Assembly (NCBI RefSeq): GCF_001641265.1
Contig: NW_020167525.1
Coordinates: 722,501-786,500 of the forward strand
DNA: 64,000 nucleotides
Reading direction: 5' to 3'
Origin: Pseudogymnoascus destructans
Lineage: Eukaryota; Ascomycota; Leotiomycetes; Thelebolales; Thelebolaceae
The position numbers were made by a program, and so were the translations under genes. Shown here piece after piece: positions 23,232 through 34,121 of this stretch (positions are counted from its first letter, which is position 1; the number at the start of each line of letters is the position of its first letter). The notes under the pieces are model-generated. The model had not been told where the DNA came from. It searched no databases and saw only the letters and a list, made by a program, of their open reading frames with translations.

Positions 23232-24558
23232 CGTATTAGGATGATATGTCACTGTCGTACTAGGACGAGATGTCTCCTGATATGCCGTATTGGGGAAGCA
23301 TGATGACAGATCTGAATTGGCAAGCCCTGAGAGATTCGTATCATAATGCTCTGTTTGATTCTGGACTTGCAAGGCGTGAATGATGCGGCTGGTAACACAG
23401 AGAAGGTTGGAATCCCCCGTCTCAGTGAAATCAGCCTCACTTGGTAAACACAATATCAATGGACAGCAGCTTCCCTGTTCCAATCAACTCAACTAAGGCA
23501 TTCTCGCGAATATATATCGGTTGTCCAACCTGAGCTGTAAGACGTCCGATCACCATTAGTGGTATTATGATCAGTGCACGTTGCGGGTGTGGAGGATTTG
23601 GTAGTTCGCCTTGTTAGTGAAGAAAAGCACCTTGCATGAGGAAATAGTGAACTTTCGGATCCAGAATGGAAGGTTTGATCTACATTTCATTAGAAAACAT
23701 ACCTACTCCAGCCTTCAGGTATGCAATACATACCTGATGATATTGGGAATCCAAATAGTATTGAATAATATCCATGTAAGGTGGTGTTATTTCGATCCTA
23801 ATATGCCTTCTCCCCATCGGTATTGGCCTTTCCCCATCTCCCTGCTTTCGTACTGCCGCCATGAGGCTAGTAAATTTTTCATCTGGTGGAGGCCCGTTTT
23901 CGACGGCTGCATCTCCAGGCATTTTTTATGTTGTTGTACCGCGATGGTGCTCTTGACGGAGTAGATATACTCCAAAAGATGCTCCGTTGCGATAGGGCTT
24001 TGCATGTTATAGGCACTCAACAATTGACTAATTATGAATAAACACAATGAGAGATCTGGAAAAGCTTTACTTGTACAATATGATTCGATTGCGTGATACC
24101 TAACACGTGATAACCGTGCTGTTCTAACAGTTCCTACGGTTCCACCCTAAGGAACTGTAGGAAATGTAGGAACTGTATAAGTTCTAACAGTTCTCATAGT
24201 TCTATCCTACAGCGTGACCTACTCAGCACTGTAGGAACTGTAGGCTGCCAACCACATCCATTTTGGAGGGTAAATGGCTTGCTCCTGCGAACTATGTTCA
24301 TTTCCTCTTATCAACAACGGAAGTTGGCCAAAGAATGGTTACCATCACCCACATCCAGCGTCGATGCGTCACCAATCATTCTCATTATGGACAGTCATGC
24401 CTAGAACCATGATATTCACCACCCGCCGCAAAGTACTAAGTAACCACCCCCTTGTGTTTGGCGTCAAGTAAAACCTTGCTCCTCCCTTCAATCAATCTAC
24501 CCATCTCGTCACAAATCGGAACAATATCCCCAAACTACAGCGCAAATAAGCATCTACT
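23232..24558. other. Gene-poor stretch inside the island
   Basis: There are short open frames on the minus strand (24047-23787 and 23922-23680) but no recognisable domain and no clear splice structure. Around 24120-24250 a degenerate repeat built from CAGTTCCTAC / GTAGGAACTG occurs in both orientations, as in a MITE or other small inverted-repeat element. Nothing else is supported. Confidence 0.4.
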
Positions 24559-24975
24559 TTACTCTTGCGAACATAAGCTAAGAAAAAGGTAGCAATATAC
24601 CAAGCAACCAATATGTGTCAACCCGTTTACTTCCGCTACGATTGCGGCCACGATATCCAAACCACTGAGATTTGGGGTTGTGCAAAGTATAACGGAGAGT
24701 GCACAACCGACGGCCCCTATTAGCGGAAGATGGCTGGTAAAAAATGCGGGACATGTGCAAATGCAAAGAAATAGAAAGAAAGAGGTAGCTGCAACAATCC
24801 GCCACAAAGTAGGCCACTGACCTTCAACTCTATTAGTTATGAATGCTAAAGACAGAATATTAGATTGAACAAGCCATGGCGAAGGTAAAGTATTGTTGGC
24901 AAGGAGGTGCGAGGCGATCTGTTCAAACAGTTGCGTTATCAGTATCTGAATCGATTTCAACACAGTCATTACCAT
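24559..24975 (-). CDS. Possible small membrane protein, unknown
   Basis: A 138-residue frame downstream of and on the same strand as RPA12. It has about four hydrophobic stretches (including VAATSFFLFLCICTCPAFF and LIGAVGCALSVILC), so a multi-pass membrane protein is possible. I recognise no family. A GTATAT at the reading end could be a splice donor, so the 3' end may be wrong. It may also be chance in AT-rich DNA. Confidence 0.25.
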   Translation of the reverse strand: MVMTVLKSIQILITQLFEQIASHLLANNTLPSPWLVQSNILSLAFITNRVEGQWPTLWRIVAATSFFLFLCICTCPAFFTSHLPLIGAVGCALSVILCTTPNLSGLDIVAAIVAEVNGLTHIGCLVYCYLFLSLCSQE

Positions 24976-25098
24976 ACATACATAGGAGCGTCATGCTCAA
25001 CTAAGATTTATTCACCGACGTTTTGTTCATACATGTAGGACAGATAATAGTATGCGCAGTTTGGACATCTACATCTCCCACTTTTGACCCTCTCATGC

Positions 25099-25562
25099 CT
25101 AGTTATCCTCTTTCGATCTGCAGAAGTACATCTTAGCAAACAAAGCCGGACGTAAGCGGGATATAAATACCGATGTCCACAATTCAAACAGAAGTAAAAT
25201 ATGGTACTTCCTTCATCAGCGCCTCTTGTCTGCGCCTGCGAAAATGTCAACTCCTCCTTATTGCAGTCTGGGCAAAGCTTTTCAGTCCGTTGTTTAGAGT
25301 CTTGGACGACATCGGCTGTAAGGGCTTGAGTTTTCGAAGTGAGCTTTTCGCGAAGAAGTGAAGGGAAATTGCTTGTTGTCGATATCGTCGTTTTCGACAG
25401 CAATTGATCTGAGGACATATTAGTCTCTGACGTGAACTCTTGACGTCAAGGACACAGGAACGACACACTCTTGTTGATCATCTTGCAGCAGTCGCACTTG
25501 ACCATTTGATCCATAGATATTGGCAGTGTATCTCCACAATCGCTACAAAACTGAATAGCCAT
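25099..25562 (-). CDS. RPA12: RNA polymerase I subunit Rpa12 (A12.2)
   Basis: This is the small zinc-ribbon subunit of RNA polymerase I, needed for RNA cleavage and termination. Three exons fit: 25562-25469, 25426-25171 and 25117-25099, with introns of 42 bp (GTGTGT..CAG) and 53 bp (GTATTT..CAG). The product is 122 residues, the family size. The N-terminal ribbon is FCSDCG..CDCCK. The C-terminal ribbon is LCPDCNKEELTF, then QTRGADEGSTIFYFC, carrying the acidic Asp-Glu pair of TFIIS-type ribbons, then CGHR and a short SKEDN end. Read without introns it looks frameshifted; the splice model removes that. It is the only clearly intact conserved gene inside the transposon island. Confidence 0.88.
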
Positions 25563-26905
25563 GACTCCTCCCATGTGTTTTCGACAGCTGAAATGTGTTG
25601 CAGAGAAATGAGGTCGGGTTTTAAAAGTTGTTGGCGGACTAATTAAGCAAAATGGTCACGTGATCGCGCGTGGTGACGGGGGGAATCAGGCTCCAGTTAT
25701 GATTTTTACTGACAAGTTTGAGTGGAGCGCAAATGCGCTTGTCACGTGTTGCCGGTCAAGGGAGCCTCAGTTTCTAAACGAACCCCATCCGTACTTGGTT
25801 TCACGCCGATCCAAGTATGTACAACAATAAAATCGCGGCTTCTTGCATACGGCCTCACCTCCATCTGATACATTCTAATCGCTGAGACTGGGGCAGATCA
25901 GGCTCCAGTCATGCATAAGTTCTAAAATAGTCTTGGGGACCGAGCCTCGGAGGCTAGAGTCGTTCAAGATATCGCTCGTCCACAACCCGACTATTCTGTT
26001 GGATTTGGGCGAAGGCCATTCACAGAAGATCAAATCAAAAGACTTCAACCTTTCGTTGGCGAGCTTACAGACAACTCTTACTTTATGGCCACATACTACA
26101 TGTACTTTCCGTTTCTGACATGCGAGGTCAAATGCTGGACGACCCTTCCACTCAACAAAATACTCAATCTTTCCTCTCCGTTCTCGTTTTTTTAGTAACT
26201 GCACGCCCAAATAGTTCCCTCGATAGCTCGCCTCAAAGTCGTTGATAAGATCTGAACTGATATCGTTCCGTTTCTGCCACGTATTATCCTCATCCCGGAA
26301 GCCTGCCCACTTCACGAGGTACCAAACCACGTTGCCTACTTTTGAGTAGCGCTTCAACCTCCTACCTCCCTTCCGTAGCGTCGATGGCAACTAGATTGCT
26401 TTCTACCCGGCTGTTACGAAGCGGCTGAACCTCCGTGCTTTCTATGTTTCCTGATGTAGTTGGCAGTATGCTTCTGTGAGTATCCTCGGTCGAGTTGGTA
26501 GTTGCTGATAGAATTGATGTCGAAGAAGGAAGAGTATCTCGAAGCTGTGGATCAAGCAACTCATTTGGAAAATTGGATGGATATAATCCCCCCCTTTCCT
26601 TAAGTGAGTTCTTTATCTTGATTTTCTTGTGCTTAGATGTATGCGAGCGGTTCTTCAGCTTTGTGCAGTGGTGCACTTGCAACGTCTCTTTGCTCCTTTC
26701 CGGGAAGTACTCTGCAATTTCATCCCATGGCAATTTGTCTTTCTCTTTCAGCTGTATCAACAGTTTGTCGTCATCTTCTGAATATGTCGAATGCCTACCA
26801 GGTCTGCTCACAACTTGTTCTCGCAAATGTGGTTGCTGCCTGTCTCTATCGCACTAAAGGCGCTGCTGACGACATCTTGCACCCGCTCCATTTCGAGAGG
26901 GAACA

Positions 26906-27841
26906 TGTAATGGTGGGTGCACCAGATGTGAGAATCTAGCCACCCAAGGAAGGGGAAAATTTTACTAAGACAACACACTGTCTTAGGAAACAGAGCCAAA
27001 AGGTTGTAGCTTAGACTATTCCACAACGCAGCAATCAGGTGTATTATGTAGTGAAGTGGTTTAGACAAGTTGTAACAAATGTTGAGTCTGAGAACTCAGG
27101 GGTAAGTCAGAGGTTAGCACCTCACTGACTTTTCAGAAACAAAGAATAACAAGATAAATGCTTGGAAGCTTGTAAAAGACGTAGAAGTATGTGCTAGTCA
27201 ATTTACTGTATTGTCTGCTTGCCCTTCTTAAGGAAAGGGCAATCCTATTTATGCCAAAGGAGTGTAGTTCTCTCATTTTCCAAGACTTTCCATGACTAAC
27301 CAGGCTTGGTAAATGTATTAGAAATCAAGTGCGACCCACAACTAGCTTGCTAATTATGTAGTGAACGTAAGAGAATCCCATAGAACCATCTCTTGGGTTC
27401 CTAGCCTATAGGAAGTGAAAAGGAGGTCCAAGGTCAGAGTACCTATAGACAAATTATGTCATAACTTAACCAATCTTGTGGGTAACTAAGGAGCGATGAC
27501 GTGTAATGAATCATAGAAGGTTGTAGAAGCTTTTAGAGCTATCGTTCATGTTCCTAGGCCTCTAGTTGGTAGAGATATGCCATGTGGTAGTATTGGCCCA
27601 CCCCCTTAAGGAGGAGATTTTCTTAATAACTTGTTCAATGAGTGTCCAAATGATATGCCGTAATGTATGTAGCATAAACAGATGTAGTAGAAGAGTTTGC
27701 AGCAATCGTTGAGTAGTATTGCTTCTGTTGTTGGTGTGATAAGCCAAGATATGTATGGTGACTTGTAGGTTTGAGGAGGAGATTTCTAAGTTTGCTCTTG
27801 AGTTTGATAGCAAACTGAGTGCAACGAATGTCAGTATGACA
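26906..27841 (-). mobile_element. LTR family B, copy 3
   Basis: A family B LTR in reverse orientation from TGTAATGGTGGG to GTCAGTATGACA, with one 16-bp unit. Near 27595-27630 it differs from the others (CCCACCCCCTTAAGGAGG), a variant shared with copy 4. Flanking pentamers do not match, so the insertion borders were later rearranged. Confidence 0.75.
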
Positions 27842-28088
27842 ACTGTCTTAGGAAACAGAGCCAAAGGGTTGTAGCTTAGACTATTCCACAATGCAGCAAT
27901 GAAGTGTATGATGTAGTGGAGTGGTTTAGACAAGTTGTACAAATGTTGAGTCTGAGAACTCAGGGATAAGTCAGAGAGACCAGTTCTGAGAATTCACTCC
28001 ACAACTGAAAACTTCGCTCCAACCCCAGAAAGCTCCCCACACCCCTGAACCCCCACTCGAGCTGCAAGGCGCACTTGATATCATAACA
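27842..28088 (-). mobile_element. Fragments of LTR B (27842-27974) and LTR A (27975-28088)
   Basis: Directly after copy 3 comes a partial B (TGTCTTAGGAAACAGAGCC to AAGTCAGAG), then a truncated reverse LTR A (GAGACCAGTTCTGAG to GATATCATAACA). The block looks like recombination between LTRs inside the Myb-chromodomain gene. Confidence 0.7.
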
Positions 28089-28543
28089 GTTTTGGTCTCC
28101 GCTCCTGTATCTCAGAACCAGCGGTGTCGCTATCATCACCGAGACCTCCACCATTAATATATTGCCTCGTTGTAGGAGAATCGGGAGAGGCCAATGTTTT
28201 CCCCTGACTCGACACATCAGCGAAATTGGTCAGCAAAGTAACGTCTTTCAAATTGCTGAAGTTTGTTTGTGCAGAGCTATCTGTGCTCTTTGTCCTCCTC
28301 TGCCGTTTTAAACGCTGTGGGTGCTCAATATCAAAACTGGAGCTGTCATTGGCACAGTCTTCGCCATCACTATCATCTGTGCCTCCATCTCGATCGTCGC
28401 TGCACGCCATCCCAAGACTTAGTACAACCTTGTCCACATGGTCATTCTCTGCGGACATGTAATCATTGCTATCCCTTCTTAATTTTGGCTGATATTTATT
28501 GATCTTGCTGTTATTTGTTGGGATTCCTTCGGTGGCAGCGATA

Positions 28544-29991
28544 ACGTAAGTCGTGGCATACTGGCGGTAATGGCATACTGGCGGTAGTGAGGTTAGAACC
28601 ACCCCATCAAACTTACCATCTTACCTACCCAACTCCATTATGGTACATCGAAAGAGCGTAGAAGCTCAAGAGTGTAATATTGCAATAGATCAAGCTATAT
28701 TAGCTATTCATTCCAAACAATATAAAGTCAGTGTATGCAGCTGCCAAAGCACTTGACCTCCCAGAACAATCTATCCGTCGTCGTATGAATGGAGGCCTCA
28801 CTGAAAATCTCCTCCTTAAGGGGGTGGGCCAATACTACCACATGGCATATCTCTACCAACTAGAGGCCTAGGAACATGAACGATAGCTCTAGAAGCTTCT
28901 ACAACCCTCTATGATTCATTACACGTCATCGCTCCTTAGTTACCCACAAGATTGGTTAAGTTATGACATAATTTGTCTATAGGTACTCTGACCTTGGACC
29001 TCCTTTTCACTTCCTATAGGCTAGGAACCCAAGAGATGGTTCTATGGGATTCTCTTACGTTCACTACATGATTAGCAAGCTAGTTGTGGGTCGCACTTGA
29101 TTTCTAATACATTTACTAAGCCTGGTTAGTCATGGAAAGTCTTGGAAAATGAGAGAACTACACTCCTTTGGCATAAATAGGATTGCCCTTTCCTTAAGAA
29201 AGGGCAAGCAGGCAATACAGTAAATCGACTAGCACATACTTCTACGTCTTTTACAAGCTTCCAAGCATTCATCTTGTTACTCCTTGTTTCTGAAAAGTCA
29301 GTGAGGTGTTAACCTCTGACTTACCCCTGAGTTCTCAGACTCAACATTTGTTGCAACTTGTCTAAACCACTTCACCACATCATACACCTGATTGCTGCGT
29401 TGTGGAATAGTCTAAGCTACAACCCTTTGGCTCTGTTTCCTAAGACAGTGTGTTGTCTTAGTAAATTCATCCCTTCCTTGGGTGGCTAGATTCTCACATC
29501 TGGTGCACCCACCATTACAATACAGTACTCTCTACTATTCTTGAAGCCCGTACAGTGTTAAACACACCTACAAAGCGATACATTCAAAAGTTAGCAGATG
29601 CAACACAGTGACTAAATACACGCAATTTTCTACAACAACGTGATACTGACAATCTACGATCAATTGTTCAAGCTCGGAGAGTACAGCAAAAAGGCAAGCG
29701 AGCAATTTTAAAGGGTCATTTTCATATTTCTACAAGGGAATTGCAGCTACAGGTCATTGAAGCAGAGGAGGCTACTCGACGGAAGTCAACAGCAACAGGT
29801 AGTAGAACTACAAACAAGGCTATAATTGAGCAAGGAGATGAAGAATCTATTGAAGAGGACTTAGGAGAAGTATCTAATTGTATTTTAATTGAGGATTAGA
29901 GTATATATAATTTTATTTTTGTTGTTGTTCACGATGTTCCAACCCCACTACCACCAGTATGCCATTACCACCAGTACGCCACGACTTACGT
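28544..29991 (+). mobile_element. Pogo/Tc1-like DNA transposon, TSD TA, internally replaced
   Basis: Terminal inverted repeats of about 52 bp (left ACGTAAGTCGTGGCATACTG, right end complementary with a few mismatches) are flanked by TA at 28542-28543 and 29992-29993. The left interior codes for a transposase N-terminus (ATG 28640, MVHRKSVEAQECNIAIDQAI, then after a shift AAAKALDLPEQSIRRRMNGG, a helix-turn-helix). The right interior (29519-29899) codes for the C-terminal tail (GHFHISTRELQLQVIEAEEA). The catalytic DDE core is missing and LTR B copy 4 sits in its place. Confidence 0.82.
28797..29518 (+). mobile_element. LTR family B, copy 4 (5' truncated), inside pogo element
   Basis: It starts within family B sequence (AAAATCTCCTCCTTAAGG) and runs to the canonical end CACCCACCATTACA. 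It shares the TTAAGGGGGTGGGCC variant with copy 3. Its 5' end is missing. Confidence 0.75.
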
Positions 29992-30221
29992 TAGTGGTTT
30001 CTTGAGCACTGCCCAAACCTGAGAGACAATCCGTAAGCTTGCTCATATTTTGAGAGGCAAGCAACAGCATGTCATTCACCTTTGTCGTAGTTGTCTGTAT
30101 CATCACATCACTTAGTGCAGCTTGAGAACTGGAGAAATCTACTAGGATCTCCCTCTCAACATCGTCCAGCACTCCATTGTCGCCCACATCACTGTCCAGG
30201 AGGATAGGTTCATCTGAAAGA

Positions 30222-30540
30222 TATGAGCAACGCGCTTTGCAATTACTGGAGGCTTCTGGCTACTCACCCTGGCTTGTACCCCATTTCAGTTTATCCGAAC
30301 CTGTCACGTTTCCGTGGACGCTGCTAAGGCTGCCATTTATATCTGGTAATAGGAGTTCTTCGATAGAAGGAAACTCCGTCTCTGCATCGCTGATGTCTGC
30401 ATCTCCACTGTATCGAATAGACTGCGTGGTTTCTGCATTTGGTCAGCTGTTGCCATCATAAAGAAATACGGACACATATGAGTAACGCGCTTTGCAATTA
30501 CTGGAGGCTTCTGGCTACTCACCCTGGCTTGTACCCCATT
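30222..30540. repeat. 68-bp direct duplication within the Myb-chromodomain gene
   Basis: The stretch 30222-30290 (GAGCAACGCGCTTTGCAATT and onward to CCCCATTTCAG) recurs at 30477-30540 with few changes. It spans an apparent intron 5' half (GTGAGTAGCC on the minus strand) and the exon end KWGTSQ. It is probably a small segmental duplication that damaged the gene. Confidence 0.7.
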
Positions 30541-30823
30541 TCAAGTGTTGACGTTAATTAAGAGGCAGCTCTGCGTGGTCCGAACTGGATGACATGTGCA
30601 TCTGGGCTGCGTCGTGCGTAATTGTCCTCTTGACCCCTTCAAAATTGGCACTGGCTGTAGACGGTGGAAAGTGAGTCGAACCAACACCTGGTTGTGGATG
30701 CGAAGGTGGCCAAAATGTTGAAGGCAGTATAGCCACAAACTGTTGGCTGTCCCAGTGAATAGAAGTCATCTTGAACTTTGATATTGGAGGAGATCTATGA
30801 ACTCGCAATCTGCTGAGGGACAC

Positions 30824-31394
30824 CCGTCCTATATATACTCACGCGCTATGGCTACCGCCTGGAATCCAGCCTACAGAACACCCGTGGAGTCGCCCAACTG
30901 CTTCGCTCACTTTTGTCATTACGTATGAGGTTGCTGGATGGCGTAATCATCCCATGTTTGCCAATCTTCCAGATCGATAGCTGTGACGGCCGCGTCCTGA
31001 AGCAAAACAGTGGGAACTCTGGCGAAAATGACTCCAGGCAGGCTCGGTGATCTGTCCGTAGAGGCTGAGCAAAGCTCAGCCTCTACAAAGAAACCCCTAT
31101 GTCTTCTATCATTTAGAAGTCAGCATTAGAGCTAGGTCACCAAAGACATAGAGAGTCTCGTAACCCTCTATCATCTGTTAAGAGGTTAGCACTGGTTATA
31201 AGAGGGGGGAAGGGGGGACTTACCTTATAGATAGCTACATCACAGCTAGACTTACGCCACATAGCCTAGTCATTAACTAGGCTAGCAATGTGGACAGAAA
31301 GTGCCATCTACAAAGCCCTAGACCCCCCTAACCCCATAGACTCTCTTAACCCTAGTGGCAAACTCTACTAGCTAATGGTATGTTAGCTAGTAGT
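30824..31394. other. Old AT-rich repeat sequence with a hairpin
   Basis: No gene is supported. At 31058-31086 a perfect 13-bp-arm hairpin (GTAGAGGCTGAGC, loop AAA, then its complement) stands out. To its right is AT-rich sequence with many short TAG/CTA palindromes. It resumes after LTR A copy 2 at 31652-31882, so this is an older element into which LTR A inserted. Confidence 0.45.
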
Positions 31395-31651
31395 TGTTAC
31401 GATATCAAGTGCGCCTTGCAGCTCAAGTAGGGGTTCAGGGTGTGGGGAGCTTTCCGGGGTTGGAGCGAAGTTTTCAGTTGTGGAGTGAATTCTCAGAACT
31501 GGTCTCGCTAAAGAGAATTCACTCCACAACAACATAGCTGTATATAGATTGAGCCACTGCTCGAGTGCTCCTCTTCTCTTTCCTTACTTCTCTAGATTGA
31601 GTTTAATTCATAATACCCAACTGGCGCCCTATGCCTTGGTGAACCGTGACA
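31395..31651 (+). mobile_element. Solo LTR, family A, copy 2, TSD GTAGT
   Basis: A 257-bp family A LTR with matching GTAGT on both sides (31390-31394 and 31652-31656). This undisturbed copy sets the true ends and the 5-bp duplication size used to interpret copies 1 and 3. Confidence 0.92.
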
Positions 31652-32347
31652 GTAGTGCCACTAGAGAGTCAGCCTAAATTAGGCTATGAGGAATAGCACT
31701 GTGTCATTAAACACAGTGCTAAGCTAGGCCTTAGAGTATCTAAAGACGTGACAGAGACTGACCTAGCAGCCTACGTAGGCTAGTCTAGCATAGACGATGT
31801 AGAGAGTAGTCTCTATAGTTAGTGCTAGACAGCTCTGCTAAGTCATCTCCTTGATATAGAGCAGGGGAATCAGCTAGTGTAGTGTCATACTGACATTCGT
31901 TGCACTCAGTTTGCTATCAAACTCAAGAGCAAACTTAGAAATCTCCTCCTCAAAACCTACAAGTCACTATACATATCTTGGCTTATCACACCAACAATAA
32001 GAGCAATACTACTCAACGATTGCTACAACCCTCTATGATTCATTACACGTCATCGCTCCTTAGTTACTGGGCCAATACTACCACATAGCATATCTCTACA
32101 ACCCTCGATGATTCATTACACGTCATCGCTCCTTAGTTACTGGGCTAAAACTACACATAACATATCTCTACCAACTAGAGGCCTAGGAACATGAACGATA
32201 GCTCTAGAACCTAAGAGATGGTTCTATGGGATTCTCTTACATTGACTACAGTTACCAAGCCTGGTTAGTCATGGAAAGTCTTGGAAAATGAGAGAACTAC
32301 ACTCCTTTAGCATAAATAGGATTGCCCTTTCCTTAAGAAAGGGCAAG

Positions 32348-33075
32348 TGTCATACTGACATTCATTGCACTCAGTTTGCTATCAAACTCAAGAGAAAACT
32401 TGGAAATCTCCTCCTCAAACCTACAAGTCACTATACATATTTTGGCTTATCTACCAACTAGAGGCCTAGGAGCATGAACGATAGCTCTAAAAGCTCCTAC
32501 GAACCTCTATGATTCATTACATGTCATCGCTCTTTAGTTACCCACAAGATTGGTTAAGTTATGACATAATTTGTCTATAGGGGTACTCTGACCTTGGACC
32601 TCCTTTTACTTCCTATAGGCTACGAACCTAAGAGATGGTTCTATGGGATTCTCTTACGTCGACTACAGTTACCAAGCCTGGTAAGTCATGGAAAGTCTTG
32701 GAAAATGAGAGAACTACACTCCTTTAGCATAAATAGGATTGCCCTTTCCTTAAGAAAGGGCAAGCAGACAATACAGTAAATCGACTATCACATACTTCCA
32801 CGTCTTTTCCAAGCTTCCAAGCATTCATCTTGTTACTCCTTGTTTCTGAAAAGTCAGTGAGGTGTTAACCTCTGACTTACCCCTGAGTTCCCAGACTCAA
32901 CATTTGTTGCAACTTGTCTGAACCACTTCACTACATCACACACCTGATTGCTGCGTTGTGGAATAGTCTAAGCTACGACCCTTTGGCTCTTTTTCCTAAG
33001 ACAGTGTGTTGTCTTAGTAAATTCATCCCTTCCTTGGGTGGCTAGATTCTCACATCTGGTGCACCCACCATTACA
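32348..33075 (+). mobile_element. LTR family B, copy 6, inserted in copy 5, TSD GCAAG
   Basis: A shorter (728 bp) B LTR with GCAAG on both sides (32343-32347 and 33076-33080). It inserted in the AAAGGGCAAG segment of copy 5. It lacks part of the 5' half present in copy 2. Confidence 0.88.
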
Positions 33076-33144
33076 GCAAGCAGACAATACAGTAAATCGA
33101 CTATCACATACTTCTATGTCTTCTCCAAGCTTCCAAGCATTGAT

Positions 33145-33402
33145 TGTAAGGACACAGGGCACCCAGCTCACAGTAATAGCATATGAGAGTGCGAGTCGGA
33201 GGCTAAACGGATGCTATCCTATAGGTCTACTATGAAGGATACAAAAAAGATGATGGGGGAACCCCGTGAGTCGATTGTCTCAAGTACCCGAAACCCATCT
33301 GACTCGGTTCCGACTTGGTTAGCCCACCCAAATGATCACACGTGACCCCGCAGCTACCCAGAGTCTACTCCCTAGAATGAGAGACGAGAAGGCATCCTTA
33401 CA
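33145..33402 (+). mobile_element. Solo LTR, family D, copy 2, TSD TTGAT
   Basis: A 258-bp LTR from TGTAAGGACACAGGGCACCC to GAAGGCATCCTTACA, flanked by TTGAT on both sides (33140-33144 and 33403-33407). It sits inside LTR B copy 5. Confidence 0.9.
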
Positions 33403-33863
33403 TTGATCTTGTTACTCCTTGTTTCTGAAAAGTCAATGAGGTGCTAACCTCTGACTTATCCCTGAGTTCTCAGACTCAACATTTGTTACAACTTGTCTAA
33501 ACCACTCCACATCATACATTTGATTGCTGCATTGTGGAATAGTCTAAGCTACAACCCTTTGGCTCTGTTTCCTAAGACAGTGTGTTGTCTTAGTAAAATC
33601 ATCCCCTTCCTTGGGTGGCTAGATTCTGACATCTGGTGCACCCACCATTACAGTAAAGACATGAATATCGTATTTTGTATTGTATTTGAATTGGTTCCAG
33701 AAACAAAACTGCACTACTGAGGATATTGGACTATCAAATATCGCACTAAGGAGGTTATACTGTAGTCAAATAGTCATGATTATCGTGATTATTTGTGCTA
33801 ACCCTGGTTATCCTGAGGATATGTAATTTTAGGGCCTAACGGCACGGGATGGACCGTATAATT

Positions 33864-34121
33864 TGTCACGGTTCACCAAGGCATAGGGCGCCAGTTGGGT
33901 ATTATGAATTAAACTCAATCTAGAGAAGAAAGGAAAGAGAAGAGGAGCACTCGAGCAGTGGCTCAATCTATATACAGCTATGTTGTTGTGGAGTGAATTC
34001 TCTTTAGCGAGACCAGTTCTGAGAATTCACTCCACAACTGAAAACTTCGCTCCAACCCCGGAAAGCTCCCCACACCCCTGAACCCCCACTCGAGCTGCAA
34101 GGCGCACTTGATATCGTAACA
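33864..34121 (-). mobile_element. Solo LTR, family A, copy 3 (inverted)
   Basis: A 258-bp reverse copy of LTR A (TGTCACGGTTCACC to GATATCGTAACA). In LTR orientation it is preceded by GTTGC and followed by AATTA. Directly to its right, 34122-34142 is the first 21 bp of a family B LTR in reverse; the remainder of that B begins at 18126, next to copy 1. Confidence 0.9.

Larger units (their letters stand above)
25875..30823 (-). pseudogene. Myb/SANT and chromodomain gene split by transposons
   Basis: Pieces in order on the minus strand: 30823 (or ATG 30769, MTSIHWDSQQFVAILPSTF) to about 30554; an acidic segment near 30430-30290; DVGDNGVLDDVEREILVDF to SAQETT (30190-29994); then, across a pogo element, IAATEGIPTNNSKINKYQPK to EIQERRPK (28541-28089); then, across a block of LTRs, MERVQDVVSSAFSAIE (26905 on), a Myb/SANT domain (TYSEDDDKLLIQLKEKDKLP, then WDEIAEYFPERSKETLQVHH) and two chromodomain-like units (VVWYLVKWAGF with DEDNTW; KIEYFVEWKGRPAF). 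Small shifts occur near 26820 and 26370. It was probably a chromatin or DNA-binding regulator. Insertions and shifts make it non-functional. Confidence 0.75.
31883..33652 (+). mobile_element. LTR family B, copy 5 (outer), with two nested LTRs
   Basis: It starts TGTCATACTGACATTCG at 31883 and ends CACCATTACA at 33652. It is interrupted by B copy 6 (32348-33075) and LTR D copy 2 (33145-33402). Its own flanks (TGTAG left, GTAAA right) do not match. Around 32090-32230 it carries an internal duplication and rearrangement of the CATTACACGTCATCGCTCC region. Confidence 0.78.

Noticed and set aside
25427..25468. Apparent frameshifts in RPA12
   Set aside because: A 42-bp GTGTGT..CAG intron removes them and joins the two zinc-ribbon halves in frame with the expected total length.
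17868..34121. A giant Starship-type element
   Set aside because: No tyrosine-recombinase (captain-like) gene was recognised, and the borders are explained by LTRs and their duplications.
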